Below are positions 46,511-58,170 of a stretch of DNA of 64,000 nt, one piece after another (the first letter of the stretch is position 1; every line of letters begins with the position of its first letter). The stretch lies in NCBI GenBank assembly GCA_014529385.2, contig CM043948.1:21823951-21887950 (forward strand), given 5' to 3'. The stretch comes from Adiantum capillus-veneris. Its lineage: Eukaryota > Streptophyta > Polypodiopsida > Polypodiales > Pteridaceae. The translations under genes and the position numbers were made by a program. Below the pieces are notes generated by a model. The model was given only the letters and a program-made list of their open reading frames with translations. It was not told the DNA's origin and searched no databases.

Positions 46511-49500
46511 TTTTTTCCAAGAAAAAGATCCTTCTATTAGTTAATGAAAACTGCCCATAGGGCTACATCCACCTCTGCAAGAGAGGGCTACAACACGCAT
46601 GATGGGGAGACTCTCCCAATGAAAAAACAACATATATACAATGGGGCTAAATCAAGAAATGGGAGTAGGGAAGAGCCACACAGGTGGACAGTAGTGCCAT
46701 CTGAGCACCCCCTGGACCATGGTGTAGAAAGGCCCAGGGCGCCAGAGTCGAAGGAAAGCCTCGCGGCGCTCCCGCATGTGGTCGGAGCTGCCCTGTAGTC
46801 CCTCAAGCTGTCCTCTGAGAGTATGGATCAGCTCTAGCCAAAAGTCACGAACAGTCTCTGCTGGTGGCACAGGGCGAGCCTCAAAGATGTGGAAACAACG
46901 GGCCCGCCAGATGAACCAAAGAGCTAGGCCGCTGATGAGCTCCCAACACTCCTCTCTCTCACTGCACCACTCCTGTGGAGTAAGGTCTGTAGCAGGCTGG
47001 AGTGCAGGTCGCCCCCCCTGTATCACTATCATCCTGCTGGTGCAAGATAGCTCAAACTGTAGTGCCGGGCCCGTGAGGGTGGACCAAGCCGCTGCCCCTC
47101 AAGTGTACTGTCGAGCCGCAGAGAGGGCAGGCATCAGCCGAAGAACTCGTAGCCACACGTGCTGGGCCGAAGGACAGTGTTGCTGACTCTCCACCAACTA
47201 GTCACAGGCTGTACATGCGATCGAGAGACCACTATGCACAAGCTAGCTCCCTACTGCTGTGGCTCTGTGTGCAACCAACCACTGGAACAAAGTGACGCGC
47301 CTCGGCTGTCTGGAGTCCCACAACCTCTGCCAAAAAGCTGCCAAGAACTCAACTGTGAGACTCTCCTCCTGCCAATGACGTGCTGCAGCGGGGCAGGCCT
47401 CTCTCTGCGCTGCAAGTATATGACGTCCAAGCCGAACAGTGTACTGGAAGAAAGGGACTCTTGGGCGGTCTGCAGAAGAGAAGGGGTCCCTCCATAGCCA
47501 CTCACCAGGATCCCACTGTACTCGTGCCAGTGGACAACACTCCCAAGCCCATAGCCTCTAGTGTCCTGTCTCGAGAGCTGCTGGGTCAGGGTCTATGACG
47601 CAAGTCCTCCCACAGATGCCCACAACTCGGATCCTCTGGAAACAGCACTCTGCTACCTGCGGGGCCTCTACTGTAACTCTCTATAAATGTCCCCTACCCT
47701 GAAGCTCAAAGAACAGGGCTGGGATAGTCTCTGAACAAGCCGTGACTGAGATGAGAACCTCCAGTCGTGTGAAGGCTCCCATCCATCGGGGTGCTACTGG
47801 CTAGAGAGGCGTGATCCACTCAGCTGGAACTGACTCTGAGATGTCCTGACACATGCTCTGAACCCCTCTCATGCCCTGTAGCTGGACACCCTGCACCTCC
47901 TCTGACAAACCTGTGAACTCTAGCCAGTCACCTAGAGAGCGCGCTGGACCTGCTGCCATGGGACCCCATGAAACATGAGGCCTACTCCCAACCAAGTGGC
48001 CTCTCTGAGTGCTAACCATGGGGTTCCAGACGAGGGGCTATCGTAGGCACTCCTCCGTGCATGTCGGTTGTCTCTGCTCTAGGCCACGCCGTAAGAGCTC
48101 CCAAGAGAGAAGCAAACTCACAGCGAATCGGTCCTCTAGTCTCCTGCTCAAACCAACTCGGCGTAACTCTATAAAGATCCATCTGGTCGAAGGTTGCCAA
48201 GGGCCTCCTGACTGAGGCACCCTGGCACAAAGCCTCTACAGCAAGAACTCTTTCCAGGGCTCCTCGTCTGGAAGAAGTCCTCTAACGACGAACTTACCAA
48301 GAAGGGCTCTGCTCTACTGTGCTGGATCAATGATCCCAAGCCCTCCCTGAGAACAAGGAAGTGTGATGACCGACCAAGCCACCTTGGCTCGGGCAACCTG
48401 AGTGTCGTGACCTGAGCAAAGGAAGTTCCTCTCTACCTGGCTGATACAAGAACTCGAGAAGATCCAGCAAGAAGTGATGTACCACATAGTTGCCAACAAC
48501 ACCTGGTTGGCAACTACTACTCTACCAGCCAGCGAAAGTCGTGCTGAACTCCAGTGTAACAATTTTCTCCTGATGGACAGGAGAAGAGGAGCAATCTGCT
48601 GCTCGGGGGACAAATCCAAACCAACGTGACAACCCAAGTATCAAACTGTAGTCCCTGGGGGGATCCACCTGAAACCCTCTCCTGGCATCCACTCTGGCAC
48701 AGGAGCACTGCCAACCGAGAAAGCCACTGTCTTTCTCCAGTTGATCAATGCGCCCGATGCACAGCAGAAGGTCTCAAGAGCCTGCCCACACCTGTGTAAA
48801 TTGGCCTCCTGGCCCTCTAAGTACAAGGTTGAGTCGTCGGCAAACTCAGCGTCCAGAAGCTCATCTCCCCGTATCGGGAGTGCTAAGCCCCTCAAACCAA
48901 CCTGCTGTGACACCAAAAATCTGCTCATCGCCTCCGCATAGAACATAAAGAGAAAGGGGGCAAGAGGACAACCCTATCTGACTGATCGTGTGAGCATGAA
49001 GCGCTCACCTCTACCTCCTGCCAAAAGCACCTGACTGTGAGCCTGTCTGTACAAAGCTGACAACCCTCTGATCCAAGCATCTGAAAAGCCCATCCTGCGA
49101 AGCGTGCCCTCTAGAAAGTCCCAGTCAACTCTGTCGTATGCCTTCTCAAAATCGAGAAGAAGAATCACAAGGTCCTCCCCACGGAGACGTGCCAGGGTAG
49201 AAGCCTCCCAGAAAGTGAAGATGTTGTCAAGGATACTGCGTTCCTTGACAAAACCTGTCTGAGTCCCATGTATAAGGCTCTCCAAAAGTGGTTGAATCCT
49301 CAAACTCAGAGCCTTGGCAAGAATTTTGTAGGGTGAGTTGAGGATGGTGATGGGGCGCCACTGTCGAATCTCATCCAAGGAGCCACCCTCCTTTGGAATG
49401 AGGTAAATCAGGCCCTCACTCATGCTATCCGGCATCACTCCTGTGTGTAGAATGTACTGAAAGGCACTACAAAGATCTGGGCCAATCAAGTCCCAGTACT

Positions 49501-50677
49501 CCAAGAAGAAGCTGGGAGTCAGCCCATCCTCACCTGAACAGCTACCATGAGGAAGGGCCCTAAGAGCCGTATGAAACTCCTCAAGATGAAGAGGTATCTC
49601 CAGCCTCTGGCGCATCTCCTCAGCCACAAGACAAGGCATCTGCGCCCAAACTTGCTCCCTGTATGCATCCTGTCTCTCTGACTGGGGCTCAGCCGTCAGT
49701 AGCTCACAGTAAAAGTCAGTAGCAACTGCACGCATATCCTCAGGCTCACAAGCAACTGACCCATCGGGTCTCCTCAGCTGAGTGACCTTGGCATGCGAGT
49801 GCCGAGGTCCTACTATCTCAAAAAAGCCACCTGTCACTCTGTCACCTACCTGAGTCCACTGAGATGCCTGTCGGTGAAAGGCAAACTCATGGCGCCTCTC
49901 CTCTGTGCTAGAAAGCTCTTGTCGAGCCTGCTGTAACTGCTCCTCCAGCCATGGACTGTCTGGATGCTGCTTCTGCATCCTCTGTAGTGAAGCAATGCCT
50001 CGTCTGAGACGCTGCTCCTCCTCTCTTGCTGCGGCCCGTCGAGCCAAAGACTCCTGGAGAAAAAAGTGACTAAGCTGAGCTAGGCCTAAGGCCACTCTGT
50101 CTGCCGGTAGAGCCTGGTTGTCCATGCCCTCTGTCCAAAGAGCCTCTACCCTCTCTCTGAGTGCTGTGTCCAACAAGACCCGCTCTGGGATGCGAAGCAT
50201 TGTGCTCCCACTCCTCTGCCTATCTGTCACTGTGAGGATCACTGGTGCATGGTCTGAGAAGGATGTCCCTGCCAAGATGCCCATTGATCCCCCCAAGTCA
50301 CTGAAGTGGTCACTAGTGTAGAAGCGATCTATCCACGATAGATTCACTCCTCCCACTCTGCGGTCTGATCTAGAGAAGGCAAGACTCTTTGGAGGCCTCA
50401 CAAAGCCAGAATGCTGCCATGTATCCGAGACCCTCAAGGTCATACACAACCTCTCCCAAGCTGCTAACTCAACTCCATGTACAGTAGCATGGCTGCCTCC
50501 GATCCTATCAGAAGGGTCCTCCAACATGTTGAAGTCCCCTCCTACACACCAATGGTCAACCTGTGGCAAAGACTCAACAATCTATGACCAAAACTCTGCA
50601 CGAGCACTCGCCACATTGGGCGCATAGATGTTCAGGAAGCCCACAAGGCCACCCTGAACCTGCAAAGTAATCCATTG
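46511..50677 (-). mobile_element. LINE (L1-like), 5'-truncated, minus strand
   Basis: Target duplication AGCCGTGCCCTTTT at 46497-46510 and 50678-50691 (14 bp). Read on the minus strand, the element ends in a short A tail (the T run to 46516). Gypsy C coding sequence on the two sides is continuous across one copy of the duplication. The 5' end is lost inside the endonuclease domain. The element is visibly richer in G+C than its host DNA. Confidence 0.92.
46560..50677 (-). pseudogene. ORF2: LINE endonuclease-RT-zinc-finger ORF2, broken
   Basis: From 50677 leftward the endonuclease (APE) reads from GFLNIYAPN (a TAG lies near 50582), through GDFNM and SDHAPV at the open frame 50569-48974. RT follows in the same frame: GEDGLTPSFF, LIPKEGG, WRPITILN, GFVKERSILDN and LLLDFEKAYDRVDW. 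It ends at a TAG at 48974-48976 just before the QGCPLAP block. The catalytic FADDS motif lies near 48850 in another frame (48946-48641). The thumb and C-terminal region continue through several frames (48637-48314, 48019-47801, 47505-47251), ending with a Trp-rich zf-RVT-like part (47032-46652, LWFIWRARC). The N-terminal third of the endonuclease and any ORF1 are absent. Inactive. Confidence 0.88.
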
Positions 50678-50691
50678 AGCCGTGCCCTTTT

Positions 50692-52057
50692 GAGAAGGTA
50701 TTGCAGAGATTTGGGTTCTTCAAAGAGGGTGAGTCCTATTCTTCTTGCTTTTCAAAAGGTGGATTCCCTTCTTGCTGAGTGAGAGTGTCCCCGAGTGGAG
50801 TGCATGATCCACCAACTTGTGATCCCACATACTATAGTTGATGGCGGGTTGGGCGTCAATGTTTTGAGTTACACAACCTTTTCCAAGCTTGGCTTATCTT
50901 TTAATGGGATTCCTGGCTTACGCATGGGCGATCACCGTTCTATGAGTGCTGAGGGTTTCATCCAGGGTTTGCCCATTATGGTGGAAGGCCGAACTGTGGA
51001 GATTGATTGTTATGTTTTGCGTCTTAGTCTGGGACCTGGGTAGTACCAGCTTCTTTTGGGGAGACCTTGGATATGGTGCACCGATTGCGTCATTGATATC
51101 CCTAGAGGACAATTGTTGATGGGTAGGGGATCTTCACGGATAGTTCTACCAGCTTACCCTTCTTCTATTACGAGTCCTGGGGTTACTTCAGAAATTGAGA
51201 GTGATGTTGATGATGGCTGTAGTTCTACTTCTTCTTGTACACCTAGTTCTTATTATATTTACCCTGATGCTACTGAGATTACCCTTGATGAAAACGTGGA
51301 GACTCCACCTCTGGCTATAGAGGAAGACACTATGAGGGTCCCTATAAAAGGGGAGGACAAAGTTGTGCTTTTGGGTGCTTCTTTAGAGTCACCATTAAGG
51401 GAGGAGGTTATTTGTTTATGTCAAGAGTACCAGGACATTTTTGCATGGGATTACATGGAGTTGAAAGGTTTCCCACCCGAGTTAGTTGTACATCATATCC
51501 CACTTAATCCTGGTGCTGTTCCTGTGCATCAACGTCAACGTCGGTTCCCGGAGCATTATAGAGAGGGGGTATATATGGAGATTAAAAAACTTTTAGAGGC
51601 TGGGTTAATCTTTCTCATGAATAACACTGAGTGGGTTTCCACTATTGTTGTTGTACTTAAGAAAAACAATATGTGTTGATTATAAACAGCTTAATAAGGC
51701 TACCATCAAAGACTACTACCCTTTGCCTTTTATTGATCAGATTTTAGATGCTTTAGCTGGGAGGGAGATTTATGGATTTATGGATGGGTTCTCAGGATAC
51801 AACCAGATGGCCGTAGCTGATGAAGATAAGCTTAAAACCACTTTTACCACCATCTTTGGGATATTTGCATATCGTGTCATGCCATTTTGGGTTATGCAAT
51901 GTTGGGGCATCTTATCAAAAGTGTAAGCATGAGAGTTTTCGTGATGACCTTATAGACTTTCTCAAAATATTTATGGATGACACAAGCATGGGGACCACTC
52001 GAGCGATTTTTCTTAAAGCCCTCCACTATGTGTTTCAAAAGTGTTGAGAGAAGTCCA
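50692..52057 (+). pseudogene. pol: Gypsy C protease-RT remnant
   Basis: Continues Gypsy C after the LINE. The retropepsin at 50795-51043 has VDGGLG in place of the catalytic D-S/T-G, then LLLGRPWIW after a TAG at 51041-51043. A long linker and RT start run 51056-51679 (WDYMELKGFPPELVVHHIPLNPG; NNTEWVSTIVVV). A frame change leads to DYKQLNKATIKDYYPLPF and FMDGFSGYNQM (51645-51850), and another to FGLCNVGASYQ and the catalytic motif MDD (IFMDDTS, near 51970). Similarity stops about 52050, within RT; RNase H, integrase and 3' LTR are missing. The mutated protease triad and the truncation make it inactive. Confidence 0.85.
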
Positions 52058-52407
52058 CCGCAATTCCTAGGTTTGGCTCTTGATGTAGAGGCTTTGCAGG
52101 AATTTTGATGGAGGCTCGTTGAAGGTAAAGTCATCTTGCAAGGTCCATATACTTCATATTTTACCTTAGCTTTACCTTTTTTTGTGATGGCTGGTTGCGC
52201 TTGTTTTGCATGGACTGAGCTGCTTTTGGGCTTCTAATGGTGTTGTTGTTGAAGCTTTTCTTTGTGGTTGAGAGAAGGTTCCTCTAGCTTTCTGTTAAGA
52301 CCACCTCTCTTTGATATGATGGGAGTTGATTATGTAGAAAGTATCCTTGTAGTCCCCACTCCTCAACTTGAGTACAACAACTGCCACTCCAAACCTAGGA
52401 ATTGCGG
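52058..52407. repeat. 19-bp exact inverted repeat flanking 312 bp
   Basis: CCGCAATTCCTAGGTTTGG at 52058-52076 and its exact reverse complement at 52389-52407. The left arm sits where Gypsy C ends. The interior has no gene. It could be a small MITE-like element, or an inverted duplication made when the two Gypsy pieces were joined. No target duplication is obvious. Confidence 0.6.
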
Positions 52408-52419
52408 TTTTAGAACTTG

Positions 52420-53788
52420 CCTACACTATGTGCTCTAGCTCGATGATTGGTGGCTTTCTCATCATTATCCATGTGCCATAAGACATTAAATTCTTTGTCA
52501 CATAAGGATATATCACAACTAAACATGTGATTTTAAGTCTTGTTTCTTCGCATATGCTGAATTTGATCTGTGTAGGAGACAATTGATCTTCTTTGTTATC
52601 CTTGTTCTTCTCTTGATCTGGCATCTTTTGAATATTTGACTTTGAACTTGGATACTTTTCTTCATCGTCTATTTTCATTGTGCTCCTTCATGAGTTGGCT
52701 TCTTTAAAAAAACTTATGTCGATTCTTTAGGTATGTCAATGATGACATATTCTTCTGGTTGATCTGCTTCCTTTGTTTGCACTTTGACACCCTGCTCCGT
52801 GATGAAGCTATCTGTCTCACCTTTTCTGCTCTTTTACACTCACAAATCTCATTATCTTCCTTGAACACCTTTATCGTAAATAAGGGAGTTATGGCATATC
52901 CACTTGAAAGTTTGTCTTTAGCATCATGTGGAGGATTGCATAGAGAAATTCCATCCACAATTTGTTTGCAATTGCTTACCAGTTTTTGTTTTAGTAGCTT
53001 CAGAGAGGTTTTCAGTTTCTTGGACTATTAAAACCATTAGAAAGGATCGTATATCATAGCCATCTTTGACACAAAATTTGGTGTTTGTTACCTCATTTAT
53101 ACGGGCATCAAGAGTCACCAGTATTTGATCTCATCCAAAGGGTTCAAGTAACTCCTCTAGGAGTGGTTCCTTCATGTAGGCTTCATCTTCTACTGAACTC
53201 TCTAGGATGCAACCTTCCTTTCTAAGACTCCCACATTATGATGCCCTGCACATCCAAATGTGAGCATCCTTCACTAGCCAAGCAGGCAGTCATGTCCCAT
53301 CATCCATAGTGACAAAGAAGTCTTCTATCGAAGTTTGGTTTACCTCCCTGTAACTGTGGTCCTTGGTGTTAACCTTGTCTGTGACACCCTTATGTCGCAA
53401 ATAGAGATGGTCATAGCCCCAATTTTGAACCATTTGGAGTTGACGCATAAATGGCCGTGCCAGAATAACCTCAAAATATTTGTCTTTTCCAAAATCTACT
53501 ACCGCAAAGGTATGTTCATATTCTATCTCGCAAGAGGATACAATAACTTGTTCTAACATTCCCAAGGGTCTCTCCACATACTCATCAGCTTATTGAAATT
53601 TCATGCACAATTTCCTAAGAGCAGGTCTTCCCCATTTCTCCTAGATTCCCTTTGTAGTTATGGCTATTCTAGCCCCACTATCAAGTATGGCTATTGTTTT
53701 TACTCCTTTTACTCTAGTGGTAAGGTGGTGTTTCCTTCCTCGCCTTTGCAATGATCGCCCACCTTATTCACTGGTACAGGATTTGCTT
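52420..53788 (-). pseudogene. Gypsy D gag-protease remnant, minus strand
   Basis: Near 53680-53700 (minus) lies the aspartic protease motif AILDSGARIAI; the frame continues, after an in-frame stop near 53590, into 53577-53290 with EHTFAVVDFGKD and the terminal ILARPFMRQL, typical of a Gypsy retropepsin. Further downstream, 53118-52421 is a series of short frames rich in K, E and N (no RT motif seen). The upstream gag continues on the far side of gag-only element 2 at 56958-56851 (SRERPKA). Inactive. Confidence 0.65.
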
Positions 53789-54038
53789 TGTTGGGATAGG
53801 CATGTCCTTTTGCAGCTATGGGAAATACCTCTACACTTGTGTAGCTTAGTGTTTGGCATATGACCTATGTGTTGTACCAAATCTAGTTTGGTGCAAGCCA
53901 TGTAGAGGAGGAGTGCTAGCCAAATATATATACAAGGCTTCTAAATAAAGCCCTCTATGTACATAGTATATGCTATGGTGTGTACTTGAATATAATATAC
54001 TTTGAGTCTAAATCACAAGTGGTAACACATCCCTTACA
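53789..54038 (+). repeat. 5' LTR of gag-only element 2
   Basis: 250 bp. A TATATATAC run near 53928 and AATAAAG near 53945 are probable TATA and poly(A) signals. Confidence 0.88.
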
Positions 54039-54745
54039 ATTGATCCCGCAATTGGTATCAGAGCCAATGAGAACCATTGCAAGTCTAGCAATCTTATTAG
54101 CATCACAGAGAACTCTAATCTTTTGTTTTTCAAGTTTGATTAATCACTAATTAAGAAGCTCATTAAGAGCTCAAGTTTTCCCCCCTCAATCAATTTAAAT
54201 TATTGAGATCGCATCAAATTGATTCAATTGGAGCTTGCGGGATGCTCTTCCCACATCGAGGCAGACCCTCTCTTATTCTTTAAAAGCTCCAAGGCCTAAG
54301 ATCAAACTTCACCATAAATTAAACGGCTATTTTTGGCTTTGGAGTTGCAATGATTGGCCTTGGTGGATGCACTTGTCTCCCCAAGGTGCCCTCTCTCCTA
54401 TCATTAATTTGCCAAGAGCTTTTCTAGTTTGCTTCTATTCCCAAATCAATGATAGCTGCTCTTCATCGCCATTTCTTAGTTTTCATTCTTCTCAAATTCT
54501 GCCATTTTCGCTTTATTTTCCCTTTTGTTTTACACTATTATTAAAAAGGCAGCCGTTTCACCTTTCAACTCACATTTATATTTTTCTTAAAGGCACACCT
54601 CTTCAATTTGATCTACATTCCTTTTAGGCAGCCCTTCACCTTTTCAGCTCACATTGTTTTTTTTTTTAGAATGTAAGGTTCAACCCTTCAATATAGTGTA
54701 ATAACCCTTTGATTTGATTTACACTAAGAATAATAAAAGGAAAGG

Positions 54746-55298
54746 ACTTTTAATATTGATAAAATGAGATTCAAGCCTTTTCTTCATATATGTAGGGTTA
54801 AAATCTTTTCAAGAGGATGTCCTTATTCATTTGAAGTTGAAGCGGAACTTACAAGGCATCCCTTCATCTCAAGCAAAGCAGTCCTTCACACAAGAAAACT
54901 CACTCTTCAGATTTTTATCACACACGATGGCTCTTCACACGAAGCGGGTGCTCTCTTGAAGGTGGTAGAACTATTAAATTTTTGTAAACAGGTACTTTGC
55001 ATATTCTATTTGCAAAGAGGACTTTTAATATTGATCAAATCAGATTCAAGCTTTTTCTTCATATATGTAGGGTTAAAATCTTTTCAAGAGGATGTCCTTA
55101 TTCATTTGAAGTTGAAGCAGAACTTACAAGGTATCCCTTCATCTCAAGCAAAGCGGTCCTTAACACAAGAAAACTCGCTCTTCAGATTTTCATCACACAC
55201 GACGGCTCTTCACACGAAGCGGGTGGGTGCTCTCTTGAAGGTGGTAGAACTATTAAATTTTTGTAAACAGGTACTTTGTAGATTCTATTTGCAAAGAG
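54746..55298 (+). repeat. 275-bp tandem duplication in the leader of element 2
   Basis: 54746-55020 and 55021-55298 are near-identical, both starting ACTTTTAATATTGAT and containing TATATGTAGGGTTAAAATCT. Copy 2 has a few extra bases (GGGTGGGTG against GGGTG). Open frames in this zone arise from the duplicated sequence. 54066-54745 shows no gene. Confidence 0.92.
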
Positions 55299-55498
55299 TG
55301 ACTTCATGATTGGACATAATTTAACCCCATACTCACATCATCTCTTGTAAAGAGGTAGACACTGACCTTGGCACATCGTCAAAGTGTTAATATCCCTCTA
55401 ATAGCACTACTATAGGAGACAAAGGAGTAGATAAATTCAACGGGGAGGGTTTCCATACGTAGCAGACAAAGATACAAGGATACCTTATGAAAAAGTAA

Positions 55499-56274
55499 TT
55501 GTGGTATGCAGTAAAGCTTAGGGCAAGTGATCCATCCACTTTTGAAGGCACTCTCACTAGAGCTCAGATTGCACAAGCACAAACTAAAGATGAACAAGAT
55601 ATAGGGATAATTATCACCTCTCTACATGATAATTATATGCATTTCACAAATAATTGCACCACCACCATTCAAGCACGGGAAAAACTAGAATAACTTTTGG
55701 TGCTAAACAAAAGCAAAGCAAAATAAGCTTAAAGAAAAAATGGTACAAACTCTCTATGCTTCAAGGGGAGGAAATATCTAGCCTAGTAAATAGTCTCATG
55801 AGTGTCATCATGCAACTCACTTATATTGAGTACCAGATCCCAGATAAATACTAAGTAGTTGTCCTTTTGAGTGCTCTACCCGACAACTTTGACAACATAG
55901 TCATTGTTTTAGATCAAAAGGACCCCTCTCCTACACTCCAACAAGTTGTAAATGCAATTCATGAAGAATAAAATAAGCAAACTAAAAAGACAGAATCAAA
56001 TGGAGGAGCATATCTCGCATCATAATCATCTAGGGCATCATCATCACCTAGATTAAATAACAAGAAGTGCTACGAGTGTGGCAAGCATGGACACTTTTCT
56101 AAGGACTGCTACAAGAACAAGTCAATTGGGTCATCAAAGGTCAACCACCATCAAAATGCCAAGGAAGCAACAACAACAAAGACAAAGGTAGAGTCAATCT
56201 TGCAAAGGAAAAAGACGGAGATTCAGCTCGAGAGGAAGATAATTGTCTCCATGTGTGTACCGCTCCCAACTAAT
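55499..56274 (+). pseudogene. gag: Copia-type gag remnant of element 2
   Basis: 55499-55693 encodes a piece with TFEGTLTRAQIA, ended by TAA. A frame change leads to 55654-55854 (QGEEISSLVNSLMSVIMQL) and then, after a TAA, to VVLLSALPDNFDN, matching the UBN2-like Gag of Copia (LL..LP..Y/FD). A complete zinc knuckle CYECGKHGHFSKDC is at 56068-56109, followed by a basic tail to about 56274. Frame changes and at least three stops prevent translation as one protein. No protease follows: the next feature is the purine tract of the 3' LTR. Confidence 0.75.
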
Positions 56275-56478
56275 TTTGTGAGTATACTTATGTAATGTAG
56301 ATATGGATGGTCTTCCATCTTCTTTGTTTAAAAAGAGGATTCTTTAGTTTGTGTGACATCATATTGGTTGAGACCAATTAGTCTGTGTGACTACAGTTAG
56401 TCTCTGTGACTACTAGCCTATGTGCCCTTAGGTCTCGATCCAGCTTGATTCAGTATAGTCCAGGCCTAAGGGGAGGTT

Positions 56479-56712
56479 TGTTGGGAGAGGCATGTCCTTC
56501 TATAGCTATGGGAAACACCTCTACACTTGTATAGCTTAGTGTTTGGCATCTAACCTATGTGTTGTACCAATTCTAGTATGGCTATGTGTAATCCAAGTAG
56601 AGAAGGAGTGTTGGCGGATATATATCCAAGGCTTATAAATAAAGCCCTCCATGTACATGGTATATGCTAAGGTGTGTACTTTAATATAATATATTTTGAG
56701 TCTAAATCACGA

Positions 56713-56785
<73 letters not shown>

Positions 56786-56850
56786 GCTATGTCTGCATAC
56801 ACACACAAGACTCCTTGAGCGCACACACACACACACACACGTCCCTTACA
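56479..56850 (+). repeat. 3' LTR of element 2, expanded by microsatellites
   Basis: 372 bp against 250 bp for the 5' copy. The extra length is a (TG)n run and the sequence around it. Confidence 0.88.
56719..56783. repeat. (TG)n microsatellite, about 65 bp
   Basis: A pure TG run inside the 3' LTR; a (CA)n run at 56823-56840 follows. The open frames with Cys-Val and His-Thr runs are its translations. Confidence 0.95.
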
Positions 56851-57220
56851 CGCTTTTGGTCTCTCACGTGAAGGTTCACCCACGTTGTCATCTAAAGGGA
56901 TGTCTTGATGAGGGATTTCACTCCCATCTTTTCCAGGTGTTTTCCCATTCGATCCCATAGATACGGTCTAATTCTCAGCAACATTGAGAGAGAAAGTGTG
57001 CATTGTATAAGAGAAGACATCAATTCGTGCAAGCTCTTGGTATCCATCATTTTGGTATGGATTTCCACTCAAAAGGTACCACTCTAGCCTCATATTTTGT
57101 TTCAAGTTATCCTATGAAAGATGGAAAAGTATGGAGAGAATGTGATTTGCTCTCTTCAGATGCTATAGAACCAGAATCCCCATATAGAGATTGTATATCC
57201 CCTTGGAAAAGTTCATGATC
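56851..57220 (-). pseudogene. Gypsy D gag fragment on the far side of element 2
   Basis: 56958-56851 (minus) encodes MGSNGKTPGKDGSEI...EPSRERPKA, and across the insertion this frame continues for about 25 codons into 53788 and below. That continuity supports a single ancestral gene split by the insertion. Upstream, 57218-56960 has only frames with stops. Confidence 0.5.
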
Positions 57221-58144
57221 CATGTTTATTTCAGGGATAGGTGCTGACTGCAAAGTAGCACTACCATCTTTTTGGTTTATGATCAATTCCCATAGGGATT
57301 ATGGCCATGGTTCTTCTACTAATGAAATTGGTTGCATTTTCAAAGATCTATCCTCATCTATTGTTGTTAACTGAGTCAACATCAGTTAACAAAAGCTACT
57401 AAATATCAAAGAAGTACGGATGCACATCGAGGATAAATACAAAGAAGCAATGAAGATTTTAATTACACATTTTTCACATTTTCCCAAAATGGTCACATAT
57501 TATAAATTCCTGATTTATTTCAAGCCATTGTAATATTTTATTGTGTTACGGGCTCAATGGGACTTTTATGCTGTAAAGAATAGGTCAGTAGTGTGCCTAG
57601 GTTGCAGATTCAATAAGTGGTGGAGCCTTAAAGGCCTTGGGGGCCCGGACATTGCATATTTTTACCCTAGGTATATAAGGCAGTGTGTAAAAGAAATTAG
57701 GCTTCTCAAGGTCATTTGTTGAGAGCACTCTTTGGTGAAAGCTCTTGAGGTGTGTGTCTATGGAGTCCTTAAGGTTCTTCTTGCTCGTGTGACTTGGTTA
57801 ACACTAATCAATGCTTAATTCTCTTTCACTATGCCTCTCTCATGCTTCTTATGACTGCCTATGATGCTTTGATTAGCTAGATCGTAACTAATTAGTGGGT
57901 AATCCCGCTCTAATCTTGTGTGATTGCCCTCTTTTTCTTGTGTGTGAATGTAGGTTTGATTGGAGTCTGGTGCTCGATAGATCTATGTGTGTGTGCTTGT
58001 GATTAGTGTGCTGCATGATAGGATTAGTGTTTTGTGCGTCTTGCAATCATTTATGTGTGTGATTGGGCTGATTGGAGGTGAAGGGAAGTGGATGTGGAGA
58101 TTGCCCATCATTGTGGCTTAGCTCCTCCATCAGGGATTTTATTA

Positions 58145-58170
58145 ACGTAATCACGATCATGTGATTACGT
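58145..58170. repeat. Perfect 10-bp inverted repeat ACGTAATCAC/GTGATTACGT
   Basis: Arms separated by GATCAT. A related word ATCACGTAATCATG lies about 40 bp on. Could be a protein-binding dyad or the end of a small mobile element. Confidence 0.7.

Larger units (their letters stand above)
53789..56850 (+). mobile_element. Gag-only LTR element 2, 3062 bp
   Basis: LTRs 53789-54038 and 56479-56850 share TGTTGGGA(T/G)AGGCATGTCC at the start and CCCTTACA at the end. Target copies are TGCTT (53784-53788) and CGCTT (56851-56855), one mismatch. A primer-binding site ATTGGTATCAGAGCC is at 54051-54065, about 12 bases past the LTR end, and a purine tract AGGGGAGGTTT at 56468-56478. The interior encodes only a Copia-type gag remnant with one zinc knuckle. 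It is inserted, in opposite orientation, in the gag-protease region of Gypsy D. Confidence 0.9.

Noticed and set aside
46776-48948. Plus-strand open frames across the LINE
   Set aside because: Antisense shadows of LINE ORF2, favoured by its high G+C content.
56674-56960. Cys-Val and His-Thr repeat proteins
   Set aside because: Direct translation of (TG)n and (CA)n microsatellites.
57671-57900. A further LTR based on TATATAAGG and downstream GAGAGCACTC
   Set aside because: No second copy, no primer-binding site and no defined ends.
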